Below, piece by piece: positions 46,717-58,200 of a DNA stretch of 64,000 nt; position 1 is the first letter of the stretch, and every line of letters starts with the position of its first letter. The notes below the pieces were generated by a model that was not told where the DNA came from, did no database searches, and saw only the letters and a list, made by a program, of their open reading frames with translations. The stretch covers positions 1 to 64,000 of the forward strand of contig JAPEVF010000088.1 of NCBI GenBank assembly GCA_029747585.1, in the 5' to 3' direction. The position numbers and the translations under genes are program-made. Source of the DNA: Pleurotus djamor (lineage: Eukaryota > Basidiomycota > Agaricomycetes > Agaricales > Pleurotaceae).

Positions 46717-48483
46717 TTAAAAGACAGTACCATCACNTTTCGATTTCCATGGGCGGGCCACCGGTTTCCGGCCGCTTGATCTTCGCGATTTCTCGTCCAC
46801 CCTTCCAGGTAGCGCTTTCCAAGACTTGGGCCAAAGTCAGGGTGTCTGGGGAAAGCCCCAGCTGGGACCGAATGAGGTCAGCGATGCGATCACTGGGGCT
46901 CAAATTAGCGAGTTGGCCTTGCCAAAGATGATGAGATTCTCACAGCTCAATGACTGTCATCGCTCGCCATTCGACGATAACAGGATGAGAAGGCGGAACA
47001 CGAGGCAGGCCCGTCTGCGAATCAATTGGAATGAGGGCCTGAGACTTCAGAGTCAGGACGCCGTGATCCATTAATAGACCACCTTAGAAGTCGCATTAAT
47101 AAAGGATAAACTCGGGGGAGGAGACCACGGGGACAAACCATTGCGGTATTCTGGGAGACCCGTCAAGAGCTCCTTTCCTTCGAACTTCCATCCAAGGACC
47201 TGTTCGATGGGTTCTATCACAGAATACGTCGTCCAGCCTGTCAGCTTATGGAATGGTACGAGGATGTCGGGATCAGGTTCCCTAATCCTTCTGATCAAGG
47301 GATCTATTAAGGATGAGCGGATTAATTTAGTTGACGGAGGCGAAGATGCGGGGAACGTCGACTTGCCTCTGAGAGCTTCACATGGCCAGACATCACCCAG
47401 AGATACGCCACCAAGGGCAGTCCGAGATGGCGGCCAGATTGGATTCAAACCTTCTATCAGCGCAGACCACAGCGCCGTGACCGGAACTTGGGGGCCGACA
47501 CCATCCGTGGATACGACTTGCGATTCAAGGAAATCTGAAAGATAGCGAGTAGTTTCATAAACGCTGAATGATGTACGGTGTAGGAGATGAACCGACCAAT
47601 TAGATTGCCTAATCTAGCGGTCTCCCCACCTCCAAAGTATTCCTTCCCTTCTCTGAGAGCATCTCCGAGGCGTTTAAGTAGATCGGTACGGCCATCCAGA
47701 CCGACCATTGGGTTAGCACTGGACACTTGCATCGCTTCTGAAATAGCTTCCACGGTAATTTTCGACAAAGCGCTAGCTGCATATGAAAAGGCGACGATAT
47801 CAGTCATTTGACAGATGCGAGATGTATTCTTGAGCGTACCATCGACTCGGTAAGGTTGGGCCGCATCGCTGCTAAACATGCCAGATATAAACATATTGAA
47901 GCTCGCGACGGCGAGGCCTTCGGATCTTGAGAATTTCTGATCCTGACCAGGTTCAGCATACGCCCAAGTACTCCCTGCGCCAGCATCAAGAAGGACAGAA
48001 ACGATGAACAGATCAACCAAGCGCTTCGCAACCTCCTTCTTGTCGGGCGGGTTCGGCGATGATGCCCAAGTTTCAAGTAACGGTCCCACACGAGATCTCC
48101 CAGCATCAAGGTGGCGCCAACGACCATGAGGGGGTATCTACGAGCGCATCAGCAACCTTAATCGTAGGCTTGAGAAACAAACTTTTCTCACCGCTGCGTA
48201 ATTTGTCCCGAAGTCGCGCTATAGCATCCGCGAAAGTCAAAACCCGCCGTGAGCGATCGCAGAGCACCGACAGAGCATAGCAGGTTTCAGTATGCACCTG
48301 GATGATTCCTATGCAGAAATCTACGACATCTTGCTCCTTCTCGGGGTGATAGTCAAAGTACTGTAGTTCGTTCGTCTGTGCTAAACGATGCACGCGACTG
48401 CATCGCTCCCGAATGGCAGGCAAGGTGCGTAGATACGCCGCCTGTTGTGCAAGGATGTTCTCTTCAGTTGGCAGAAGACTCAT
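46717..48483 (-). CDS. URC4: Uracil catabolism protein 4 (DUF1688)
   Basis: Multi-exon gene from ATG 48483 (MSLLPTEENILAQQAAYLRT, LPAIRERCSRVHRLA, LQYFDYHPEKE) through IPPHGRWRHLDAG, WASSPNPPDKKEVAKRLVDLF, SVLLDAGAGSTWAY, SRSEGLAVASFNMF, QPYRVDG, SSANPMVGLDGRTDLL, LGGVSLGDVWPC, VPFHKLTGWTTYSVIEPIE, GLPEYRN, GGLLMDHGVLTLK, HPVIVEWRAMTV and a last exon DRIADLIRSQLGLSPDTL...ATWKGGREIA. This matches fungal Urc4, needed for growth on uracil via the URC pathway; its enzymatic step is not settled. An N at 46737 beside a T run shifts the last codons; removing one base yields the conserved SDGTVF end and TAA at 46717. Without the correction a TGA follows almost at once. Confidence 0.9.
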
Positions 48484-48850
48484 GATATACGATGTGGACT
48501 AGATGAAGGTGGTTAGAAATGTGGATCCGCTTGAGGAGGCGCTGCGAGACGATAATCGCCGCTGACAAGTTAGATAAGATTAAGGATCTCGAAAAAGGGG
48601 TTGCCTGAATCGGGAAATCCCCCATACATAGAGGCACGTCTAGAGTGTTGACTGCGATGTGGTATGTGTCCTTGAATTGAGACGGATACCGGGAACATGG
48701 TAGTGGTTACCGAACGATCATTGTGAGCTCGAAGTTGGTCAACTTCATATGAGAGAATGGCTTTGTCAGTCAAGATTGAAATGGGTGCTATGAAAGTTGC
48801 AGTATTTCTGAGTGAATTCAAGGGCACGTAGCAATGATCCGGGAGAAAGA
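48484..48850. other. Intergenic between URC4 and ORC5
   Basis: About 370 bases holding the URC4 promoter; nothing further seen. Confidence 0.4.
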
Positions 48851-50477
48851 TTACTCCCAGAGCAAATCCATCAGAGGAACACCCAATTCGCGGGCAAACT
48901 CCAGAGCGGTCTCAAACGTCACGCCACACTTGAACACGGGCGGTCCGTCAAGCTTTTCAGCAATAGTGGTTCGATGAAGCAGACGCATCGAAGTCAATTC
49001 TGTCACCTAGAGATACGATGGTTATAACACGCGTCTTCTGAATGGAACAAAACCACAACGACGAACCGTAGCCAAGACACCAGCACGACCCACTTCCATG
49101 TCGGTCCATTCCCCAGGAATACTCATCTCCTCCCCAATATCAATCCGGTCATCATCCACCTCATTTTCTTCGACCAGCGCGCCGAGAATTGCTAACAGAC
49201 GGTCCAAAGGGAATGTCGAAGGGCCCAACAGGCGTTGAGGGATCTTGATTGCTTTTCCTGCTCCAGGTTTGGGGNCCCCGCCTTTTCTCTTCTTCCTCCG
49301 TCCCCGCTCGTCCAAGCCACGTCCAAACATCCTCAGATCCGTCTTGGCTGGGTTAGTGGAGCTGATGTAAGATGCAAGAAGAATGTATTTGTGCATCCGT
49401 GGGAGGGACGAGGGGTCGATCGAGGCACTTGGTAGCATCGTAGCATCTTCGATAAGGTCCTGGGCGTAGATATGTCTGGGGTAGATAGCCTCGAATGCTG
49501 CGGTCATCGACGGCGCGAACGAACGCAGGAGGCGCAACCGGGACATCTCATCCAAGCCTTCCTGCAACGCAGCATCGGCAAACCGTGGCCATTGTGCAGC
49601 AGCGACGTATTGAAGTTCCTCTGGGTCGTGCGTAAATGGAAAGCTGATTCCAATCACTGCAGAGATGAATTGTTTGTAAAGAGGGAGCAATGTCTGGTCG
49701 TAGGCTCCACTTGGAGACTCGTCGCAGACGCGCAGATACGCCCCTTCAAGAAACTTAGCAATATCTAGAGCAAAGCTTCAGTACGATGGCGGTAGAAAAA
49801 TTCCTTTGCACTCACCATCCTTAGACAAAGGCTCGACATCAATGGTAAAGGGATCAGGCGATGCTCCCATTCCAGGCCGTATATCCTCCCAACGAGCACG
49901 CGAAAGAAAGATTACTGTGAGGGCAGGTTCCAAGTCAGACTTTCAGTACATCAGCAGAAAGGTAGGGATGTCGACAAGAAGAACTCACCAGTTCTGCCAG
50001 TCGTGTAAAAGGAACAAACACGTTGGGTATCGAGTCCTTCAAACGCTCCGCATTGTCGATGGCGATGACCAGACGCGTTTCCGAGTCTTCGCTAGCCTTT
50101 TCCTTCCCCTTTCCAGCATAGCTATGATGAACATCCCTCAAACCCCTCGTGAAATCCCCGAAACTCGAGTTGTAGCTCGTCTTTTCATCTGACGCGTCAT
50201 CGTCCTTGTGCCAATTCGAGCACTCTGACTCCCACTCCGGTACCCATCCTGCTAACGAGTTGATAGCCTCGTCAAAGAGTAGACGTTGAGTAAAGCAGGA
50301 AATCGCGTCGATAAACGCGAGATGCGCAAAGGGTAGATTGGATATTGTGGTTTTCAGGATGTTGGCCGTGACGCGTGGTGAAACGGGGTCGTTGATGAAT
50401 ATGAATGGCGGTGGATAGCTAAGTAGTGTCGTGATGTCGTCAATGAGCTTGTGGTGGATGGGCTGGTCATCGCCCAT
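48851..50477 (-). CDS. ORC5: Origin recognition complex subunit 5
   Basis: ATG 50477 gives MGDDQPIHHKLIDDITTLLS. I preferred this to an upstream GTG frame because the homologous start fits and there is no in-frame ATG further up. Domains: an AAA-like N-terminal part with YPPPFIFINDPVSPRVTANIL and a Walker B-like TRLVIAIDNAERL, then VIFLSRARWEDIRP. The Orc5 C-terminal region follows: YILLASYISSTNPAKTDLRMFGRGL, a basic RRKKRKGG linker, KIPQRLLGPSTFPLDRLLAILGAL. A final exon VTELTSMRLLHRT...FKCGVTFETALEFAREL ends ...MDLLWE at TAA 48851. The last intron begins GTTCGT after GVLAT and ends TCTAG. Orc5 is part of the ORC that loads MCM at replication origins. An N at 49275 is in frame and harmless. 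Intact by inspection. Confidence 0.92.
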
Positions 50478-50624
50478 GACGGTGGCAGAGAAAGATTGTT
50501 TCACCCCTGACTCAACTTGAAGGGTCCCAGCCAACGCCCTCCTAAACGCCTGAGTCAACCATCCACTCCTTTTAACCACTCCATTTTAATGTTTGTCTTA
50601 AACCCTCTCTAGTATCTGCCCAAA
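50478..50624. promoter_or_regulatory. Shared divergent promoter, ORC5 / protease-like gene
   Basis: Only 147 bases separate the two divergent start codons, so both promoters must lie here or within the first exons. No canonical TATA box is evident. Confidence 0.5.
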
Positions 50625-52564
50625 ATGACCGACGGTGAGCCCTCCTATCGTGACTGGTGATGCTTGAGTTCTCTAACGCAGAGACCTTGAAGTAGCCCCT
50701 CGCTTCCCGTGCAAAGTTGAAGCCGATCGGTATTACCAGCACATCAATCCATATACACTCGAAGGTGACGACGGACCCAAACTCGTCTATCGAACGTCTC
50801 AGGATGCATTCCGAGTTGGAGAAGCGGACACCATAGACTTGTATTACCGAACAAACCGCGATGACACCCTGCGCAGTGTCGAGCCTGTCCCAAAAGACCA
50901 CGCATTGTCAAAGCAAGGACTTTGGGATTCAATTCGTGATCAAGTTCGTTACTGAGTGCCCTCGAATACCAAGTGCTAATGTTCATATTTCAAGACTGTT
51001 AACCTCCTTGACTCAAGGAACATTCAAATGACTTCCGTCGATTTAGTACGGTTTTGTGCCGACACTGCAAGGGACTCCCCGAACAGTAGACTCTGGTATT
51101 CGAAGCTGACTACTAACCCGACCATCTGGATTGGCGTCCGACCTGATACACTTACAAGCAACATCGCGCATGAAGCGTCACAATCAATTCTCGCACTCCT
51201 TGAGCAACAGGGTATATCTGGCGTTGATGTCGCTTTTCGTGAATCAACGGTGCAGTTTCTCCAAGGTCGCCGACCTGCGCTTTTACCTCCATCTCGTGAG
51301 CATCTCCTCCAGAACTTTGCCGACAAGCTTTCCACCTCCACGGGGCTCTCTATCACGGGTAGGGATATGTCCGCGCAAGGCACACTGGGACCGTTCTTCG
51401 TGGACGGAAATCATCTTAACGCTATTACTGCTCGCCATGTTTTGTTTGATATCGACAACGAGCCGAACGAAGAATACTACCACCAAGGTTTGTATCTCCC
51501 CCGCTTCCCTCCTAAAGTTTGCTGATAACCATAACCTGTTTCCAGAGTCGTCACCCAAGCGAGAGGTCCTCATGATGAGCGATGAAGATTTTGAGGATCT
51601 CCTTAGTTCAATCACAGCCGAGCTCAATAGCATGAACCGGGCGATCCAGAAGGACATGGACGAGCTAAGGCAGGTATTGGCACACCCGAGACCTCAACAG
51701 GACGACTTTCGGATACACGGATATTGGCAACCGACTCTTAAAACCCTCCGAATCGACATCAACTATCTTGAATCCCGCAAGTCTGAACTTGAGATCTTTC
51801 TTTTTAATCTCAAGAAGCTGTACGGCCCAAAGGAGAACCGTATCATCGGATATGTTCTGTGGTCTCCACCCTTGAACACCATCGGGCCAGGCAGATACAC
51901 CACGGACTTGTGTGTCGTTCGTCTCTACCAGGAGAAATTCAGGCATTTCTTTGGGAATGGTTTCAACCTTGGTGCGCTGACAGTCTAACCCATCTTACTC
52001 CTTGGCATTCCGGCCGCTCATCCTTTGAACATAGGTCCAGAAAAATATCTACCCCTTTATTACGACCTTCGCGAGCCTTTCGAACCGGTCTCCCGTAACC
52101 TGGTCCATATCCACGGTCTTGTCCCAGCATCAGAGATCGGCGAACTCTCTGAGGACTCTGAAGAAGAAGAAACACCCAACCGTGTTCTTAAACGCGGAGG
52201 TTCGACGGATACAACGTATGGAAACGCTACTAACTACATGTCGCATGTCCGCAGATGTCTAAAGGATGGCACCAACTTTGATTCAATTGAAGTTCCCATC
52301 CTGTCGCGCACCGAGGTTTTCTGCCGCCCTGGCGATTCTGGCTCTCTCATCGTTTCGTCAAAGTACAAATGCCTCGCCATGCTTACTAGCGGAGCCGTCT
52401 CGCGGTCGCTTTCACCTGACATTGCCTACGCTACGCCGTTCGAATGGGTTTGGGAACTGGTCAAATCAAAGTTCCCTGGTGCTTCCTTGGAATTCGGCAA
52501 CGTTGAAGTATACGCGGTCCGACCATCTGAGATACATTGGGAGGAGCTTTTCGTGGATCGATGA
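50625..52564 (+). CDS. Putative trypsin-fold serine protease-like protein with coiled-coil insert
   Basis: Five exons: 50625-50634, 50684-50943, 50995-51487, 51546-51971 and 52035-52564. They sum to 1719 bases, 572 residues, all in phase. Order: N-terminal module (YRTSQDAFRVGEADTIDLYY), LLDSRNIQMTSVDLVRFC, IWIGVRPDTL, VDVAFRESTVQ, then a domain with NAITARHVLF (His ~238), a predicted coiled coil ~265-310, YTTDLCVVRL (Asp ~375), an acidic linker, and FCRPGDSGSLIV (Ser ~498). These resemble the His, Asp and GDSGS elements of chymotrypsin-like proteases. No signal peptide is present, so it is probably intracellular. The family is common in mushrooms; substrates are unknown and activity is inference. 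Another possibility is an inactive protease-fold protein. A near-identical partial copy lies at 62881-64000. Confidence 0.75.
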
Positions 52565-54450
52565 ACCAAGAATCTTGGACAAATCTTGGATATTGTTTAT
52601 CTCGCCAGTAGACTCGCAGTTGTCACATTGGCCGACCCCGTATCCACTAGCTCTGTTGCACTCTACGGTACGGTACTTACGGGTCACGCCAATGCGGTCC
52701 CGTATAAATGGTATATACGGTAACGACTTGAAGCCGTACCGCGGCGGCTGAGGTGTGGAAACCAAAACCTGGCAATATTGACTATGTTTACCTCAAGTTA
52801 CTCTACCGCAACTCTACCGTTAAGATGGTATGAATTACTTATTCAATTATTATGTAGTTTCTCATTCTCCAAAATTTTCAGAATGGCTGGACTTTGATTT
52901 CGTCTGGAGTTTGTCTTGTGTACGAGTTGCACCAGGTTGCACCAGCGTTTCTATTCTCAGAGGATCGATTGTCATCCTCTTGAGTCTTTGTAAATGCGAA
53001 CCTTCTGATTGGCTCCGATCGATGAGCCAATCGGATAAATGGCTCTGTTCCCACGCACAAATGGCTCACGCGGTCTTCAGCTGAGCACTGACGTGTACAT
53101 TTCTTTCTTCCTTCTCATCATCATCGAGCGAGTTGAAACCGGCATGCGCGTATCCAGATATCCATGGCTCTACCCCCCAAATCCATCCCCTGCTCTATCA
53201 CTCCGCGCGCATCACAATAACCAACCCGATCCTCTGCTATATCACCCTAACCGCCTCGCAATGATGACTATATGCTTTTGTCCCCCGTTTCCTGACACAT
53301 TTGAGCTCGTGGGTCAAGGCAACGACCCTCTCCTTCATCGCGCTGCCTCGAGTCGACCATCTCAATCGAACGAGGACACGCCTACAGAATGGAGATCGAG
53401 CAGTCCTGTCGAGTCCCTCCCACTCACCTCAAGTCGACCCATCCCCAAACATTTCCCCTTATCAATATCAATTCCCCACACATCCATACTTTCCCGCCGC
53501 GTGTCCACATAGCTCTCCCACCTCCCTTCCAATTCCTTTCGTCTTCCCTCCTCCCTCCATCCCCCAACCATCCCCTTCCTCCTGTGATATTAATGCCTTC
53601 GCACCTCCCTCACTACACTTCTTCCCTTCCCATACCAGCCATCTCCATCCATCCCCCGCTCCTGTTCTCTCCCTCCCCTCATCCCTCTCCTACATACGCG
53701 CTCGTAGCATCAGTATCCCTCATTGATGTATACTCATACCTTCATTGTACACTAGTTAGAAAATAAACCACGCGTTTCTTGTTTCCAAAAGTTGTGAACA
53801 TCTACGTACACAAACTATAGTCGCCTCGTGTCCATACCCAAATCCGAAGATGAGTAAGTATTGATGCCCGGTGGGCGACGAAAACCTCGAAAATTAAACT
53901 ACATATGTGGGTAACACAAATAACGACTGCGCTTGTACATATGAAAAAGGGGATTCGGAAAGGTCCAATGCAAGTAATGGTAAACAAGACGCGGGAAGGA
54001 GGAGGACTGCATGAAGGCTGGGGGAAGAGGTAGAGTAAAGAGTAATACGGGGAGAGGGAGAGGGAGAAAGTACGGAGGAGCAATGAATGTCAAAGGAGGG
54101 GAGGGTCCGTGATACTGATACGCTGGCGGGTGGTGGCCGTCGCGGCGTCGAGTTAAACTCGACTGATGCGACCATTTCCCCATCCTCCCGCACCAACCCC
54201 AACTCCAACTCCAGCCCCACCCATCGCCTGCGCCTGTGCCTGCGCCCGCAGATGAGCTGGGTAGCACGACATGGCTGTCTTGAGGGTTGATGTGGAAGAT
54301 CGTCGTTCATCACGAACTAAGATAAACAAAAAAAATCAGAATCCAAAAATCAGACATCGAGNAAAAAATGAGAAGGAGCTCGAGTACGAAATACTTGCAT
54401 TATACGCGCAATGTGTACCCTTCGCCCACAGGTGTTGATTGGACGAGGAG
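52565..54450. other. Gene-poor, pyrimidine-rich then mixed sequence
   Basis: No gene supported. The plus strand is strongly C/T-rich from about 53150 to 53720, producing long but low-complexity open frames in all phases. An inverted repeat around GCTCCGATCGATGAGCC (53010-53030) is short. A single N lies at 54362 beside an A run. Confidence 0.45.
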
Positions 54451-55270
54451 GGAGCCAGGGAAGGGAAGGGGAGGGGAGGGAGGAGGAGAGCGAAGGAGGA
54501 CGGAGGGAGGGAGGGACAGCTGGTTCGTTCAGAATGACTAGACGGGAACGGACTCAGATCGTCTGAGACGACGCGTCACGCGTCAAGCTTCGAGGGCCCA
54601 GAGGAACGGAGCGATGCAGAGACCGCAGGAAAACACGATTGAAGTGCATCTCATCGCGGGATGGGATGGGACGAGGAGGAGGAGGAGGAGGAGGAGGAGG
54701 AGGAGGGAGGTTGATGATGATGATGATGGTTACGTGGTGGTCGATTTCCAACGCGACTGCTTGCAAGCCATTTCTTCCAATTTCCATCCCACCTCCATCC
54801 CACCCTCTCTCATCACGGAACAATGAAGATTAAACGCGTCCGATAGCTTGTATGCAAAGTGCTCGCGTCGATAATTTGATCGTGTCGGTTGATCATGATC
54901 GTGAGTTCAAGAACCAAGATCAAGGTCTTGCTGAACCGAGACGATAAAGTACTGGCGGCGGAGGAGGAGAGGGAGAGGGAAGGAGAAGGATGCTGTTGGT
55001 GGGGAGGAAGAGGAGAGGGAGGGAGGGATGGGAGACTTGATAGAGGGAGGGATGGAGGAGAGAAGCGAACTGGGCGCTTGAGGGGAAGATGGGCGGAAAC
55101 CGAGTTCGAGAGCGTCGTACGAGAGCGAAAGGAGAGAGTTGGAGCCGAAATTGAGATGGAAAAGTACGACGAGGAGGAAGACGAGGAGGATGGAGGATGG
55201 AGCAAAAGGCAGAGTGTCGTGCTCAAGGGAAGAGGTGACTTTGACTTCGGGCGCCAATATCCAACTTTGA
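54451..55270. repeat. Purine-rich low-complexity tract with microsatellites
   Basis: The plus strand is almost pure A/G over long stretches. A G-run cluster at 54458-54480 has five runs of three or four Gs, suited to a G-quadruplex; another G3 series lies at 54504-54518. (GGA)n spans 54673-54706 and (GAT)n 54713-54728, with more GGGA/GGGAGG around 55012-55060. Open frames through it (54813-55472 minus, 54889-55383 plus) are composition artefacts. Confidence 0.7.
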
Positions 55271-58200
55271 CCAGTAACCGACGATTATGGAGTAGAGTGA
55301 GTGAGTCGTCTCCTTCATCCAGTAAACTACATTCTAACCAGATATACTTATTTGAGGTGTTTTTCTTGCGCTTGAGCTCTTGATTCTTGTGAACCATCGA
55401 AACAAGCAAGTATTTACTTGGGTGGCTCCTGTGAACCCCCTCTCTCCTGTCTTTGACCTCCCAGAAATTCAAGGTCGAGTTCGACTGCTCGTGTGTCCAT
55501 CGCCACCCTCAATGAACATGGATAGGTGTGTTTCCCACTCATACACAGAAAGTCTGACTCGCTCCATATGCTAACAGTGCCCCATCGAAACGAAGACCCC
55601 CAAAAACTTCGGTATCAGAAACCGTCTGGTGGTCTCGACAAGAACCCCGCTACGTAATGAGTTGATGACTGAATCGTATGGACATCCCCCGGAATGGATA
55701 ATTGATATTGATGTCACAGGTACCATCATGCATCAACGTCGGGAAGACTTCTCTCGTCGTCATTGCCCACGACGTCGACCCCATCGAACTCGTCGTGTGG
55801 ACACAAACGTTCGATGCGTTATCCCCTCGTGTAAGCTGACGATGACCCGAGCCCGACTTCGTAGGCATCCATGTTTATGCACCCAAGCTGCGTTCCGGCT
55901 GACAACACAGCCAAGTTGTCCGAGTCGTCCAAACTGTCTCCGCTCGACCACTGCCCGGCGCCGCTGTCATCGACATCCATCTCTCTACCCAATGCAGAAG
56001 TCTTACGAAACTCAAATCAAGTACGTACACGACTGCTTCTTCCAATTTCTCTTCCCTCCGACCACATCGCTGACTGCGGATTCTGAGCTCACACGCCAAT
56101 TTGTTCCTGGAAGTAAAAATGACATGAACGGCAGTTCCCCTTCCCTATACAGACCTACGGTTTCCTCTTGCAGCTCCTCACAGCCTCTCCGCCCACGCTT
56201 CTCATCATGATCATCGTCCTTCTAAGCCCTTTGTAGCTCCGTCGCGTATTATTCATGACTCACCCCAGAATTTCTGGAATTGTAACTAGCGGTATATTGT
56301 TTGGTCGTAATGCAGAGCTTGTTCGAAACTTTGTGTGTGTCGCCCTGGATGCTGTTAGATATTGCTGGGACATATCATGCTGCGACAAGTTATCATTGCC
56401 TTTCCTGCTCGTTCGATCTGGACGGTTCTAAAGACCTCGGATTTGGAGACGCGATAGCATCTCCAGAATGTCCATCTCAAGTTGTTCAACAGAATACTAC
56501 CCCACACACTACGCAGCGGTACGGATGGTCGAGTAATATGTAACTGTCTTGAATGCATCGCGTCGCTCTTTGGTCGCACAAACCGGATGTAAGCCAGTAT
56601 TGGAAACTGAGGAGGTCGAGTTTTGATGCACCAGGCGCAGATGTCAGTCGACGTGTAAATTCCCCACCGAAGTGACGTGCATTGAAATTACCAGTTGGGC
56701 AGAATTCGCAGGAACCGCTGAAACAGTGGTGGTCACCAGTATCCGAATGTACGAATCATCATTACTGATACTGGGAGAGCCGCGTGAACGCGATCGACGA
56801 AATGAACAAGTTGAAAACGCCTAGGGACAAAATAGGAGTGATGCAACGAACTCGAGGAAACGACAGAAAGTCCGCCACTTACGTTGGAAAGAACACATCC
56901 ATCCAGTGGAGATGTTGGGAAGACAGTGGGAAGACTTGCAACAATATCTAACGAGGGGCAGACTGAGAAGCTATAAGTGGATAGGCGGACCTAGGGAGCA
57001 CCAAGTTTGAACGAAGATTGCGACAAGTACAAAGTTCAACACGATGACAGGGGACATGAAGGAAGGCGGTTAGTCGCGAAGGATGTAGATAATATTCATA
57101 ATCCCATTGTGCCATCTCGGATAATGGGACATGGCTCGACTTGATGTCAAGAGGATGTCGAGGCCCGAGCTAGAGAATGGAAAACTCAAATTCAGTAGAG
57201 AATGTCAAGTCGGACAGACCGAGTGCACAGGTAGAGTAGATAGTCGTGAAAGACGTCGAGGATTGTCATAGACTTTGCGCTTCGAAACGTAGCATGAATT
57301 CGTGTTCTCAAAAGACAACTCTTCTCCGCACTCAAGTCCAAATGTTCAAGTTGACCATGACCGGACTACAATCAAAATGACGCTCCCATTCTCTTCGAGA
57401 CAACCACCAAAGTACATTTTACATCCCTCAAGAGACACAATACCTCAGTATCAACACCAATGTAGGGATGTTCCACCGAAATTGGGCAGGATAGGGCAGT
57501 GTCTTAATCTGCGATCGCGCGAGTTCTGAAAAGGGTATGATACATTTGAAACGAGGCAGCTGGTTCTTCGGCGGCGGCGGACATACAGAAATACAACCAA
57601 GAAGATACGATGCATAATTACGAGTGTCCTGAATGGAATGAGGGTACATATCATAAGTGGAAAGAAGACGATAGAAATCGGAATGGGGCTTGATCGAAAT
57701 GGGAGACAAAATGGGGCAAGGAGGGGAGAAATTTTTACAGATAACGATGGGCATGTTCTTCTCCGAGGCGATGCGATGGTCTGATATTCACACGAGTATG
57801 AGACACATAGGAGGGGTACGACCAGAGAAGCATGTCTGACTGCGCTAAACGCTAGTCAGGGTCCCCATTCAATCGCGTATTCTGTTGTCGCTGGTTTAGT
57901 GACGGATTAGGTTGGTGTAATTCTAAAAACGACGTACCTGTATCAACAGCATGAGGGCCCGCTGCCTAAATCGACGTGGTCGAGTCATGCCGAAATTCCA
58001 TCGGGTGTCCGCCCGCGCCATCATCAAGTTACCCGAACGGGGAACGTGCGAGGAGGCAGCGTACGGACTCGACACCTAATGGAGCATGTGGTTGGTCAGT
58101 GAAGGAGACGTGTCACAGAAACATACCCAAGGTTTCGACAGAGGAAGCAAGGAGCACGGGGCCGCGAGATTTTGAGAAAATGTATACTGAGACCGCTGAG

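Noticed and set aside
46436..46779. Extension of the OPT gene into the 46393-46779 frame
   Set aside because: The conserved OPT end (NWWGNRVY...GERFG) is followed directly by TGA at 46436-46438; the longer frame is in another phase and lacks similarity.
47071..47448. URC4 ending at the stop at 47071
   Set aside because: Splicing from RN|GTTTGT to the acceptor before GGTCTATTA rebuilds the conserved RNGGLLMDHGVLTL and leads to two further conserved exons ending at 46717.
50478..50579. ORC5 start at the upstream GTG (50579)
   Set aside because: No ATG in that extension and its sequence lacks Orc5 similarity; ATG 50477 fits the known start of the family.
51028..51525. Protease-like gene starting at ATG 51028
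   Set aside because: The preceding exons 50625-50634 and 50684-50943 join in phase through a GTTCGT donor and encode the N-terminal module seen in the family; TVNLLDSRNIQ before this ATG is clearly coding.
54813..55472. 219-codon minus-strand frame rich in Ser/Leu/Pro
   Set aside because: It is the pyrimidine complement of a purine microsatellite tract; composition alone keeps it open.
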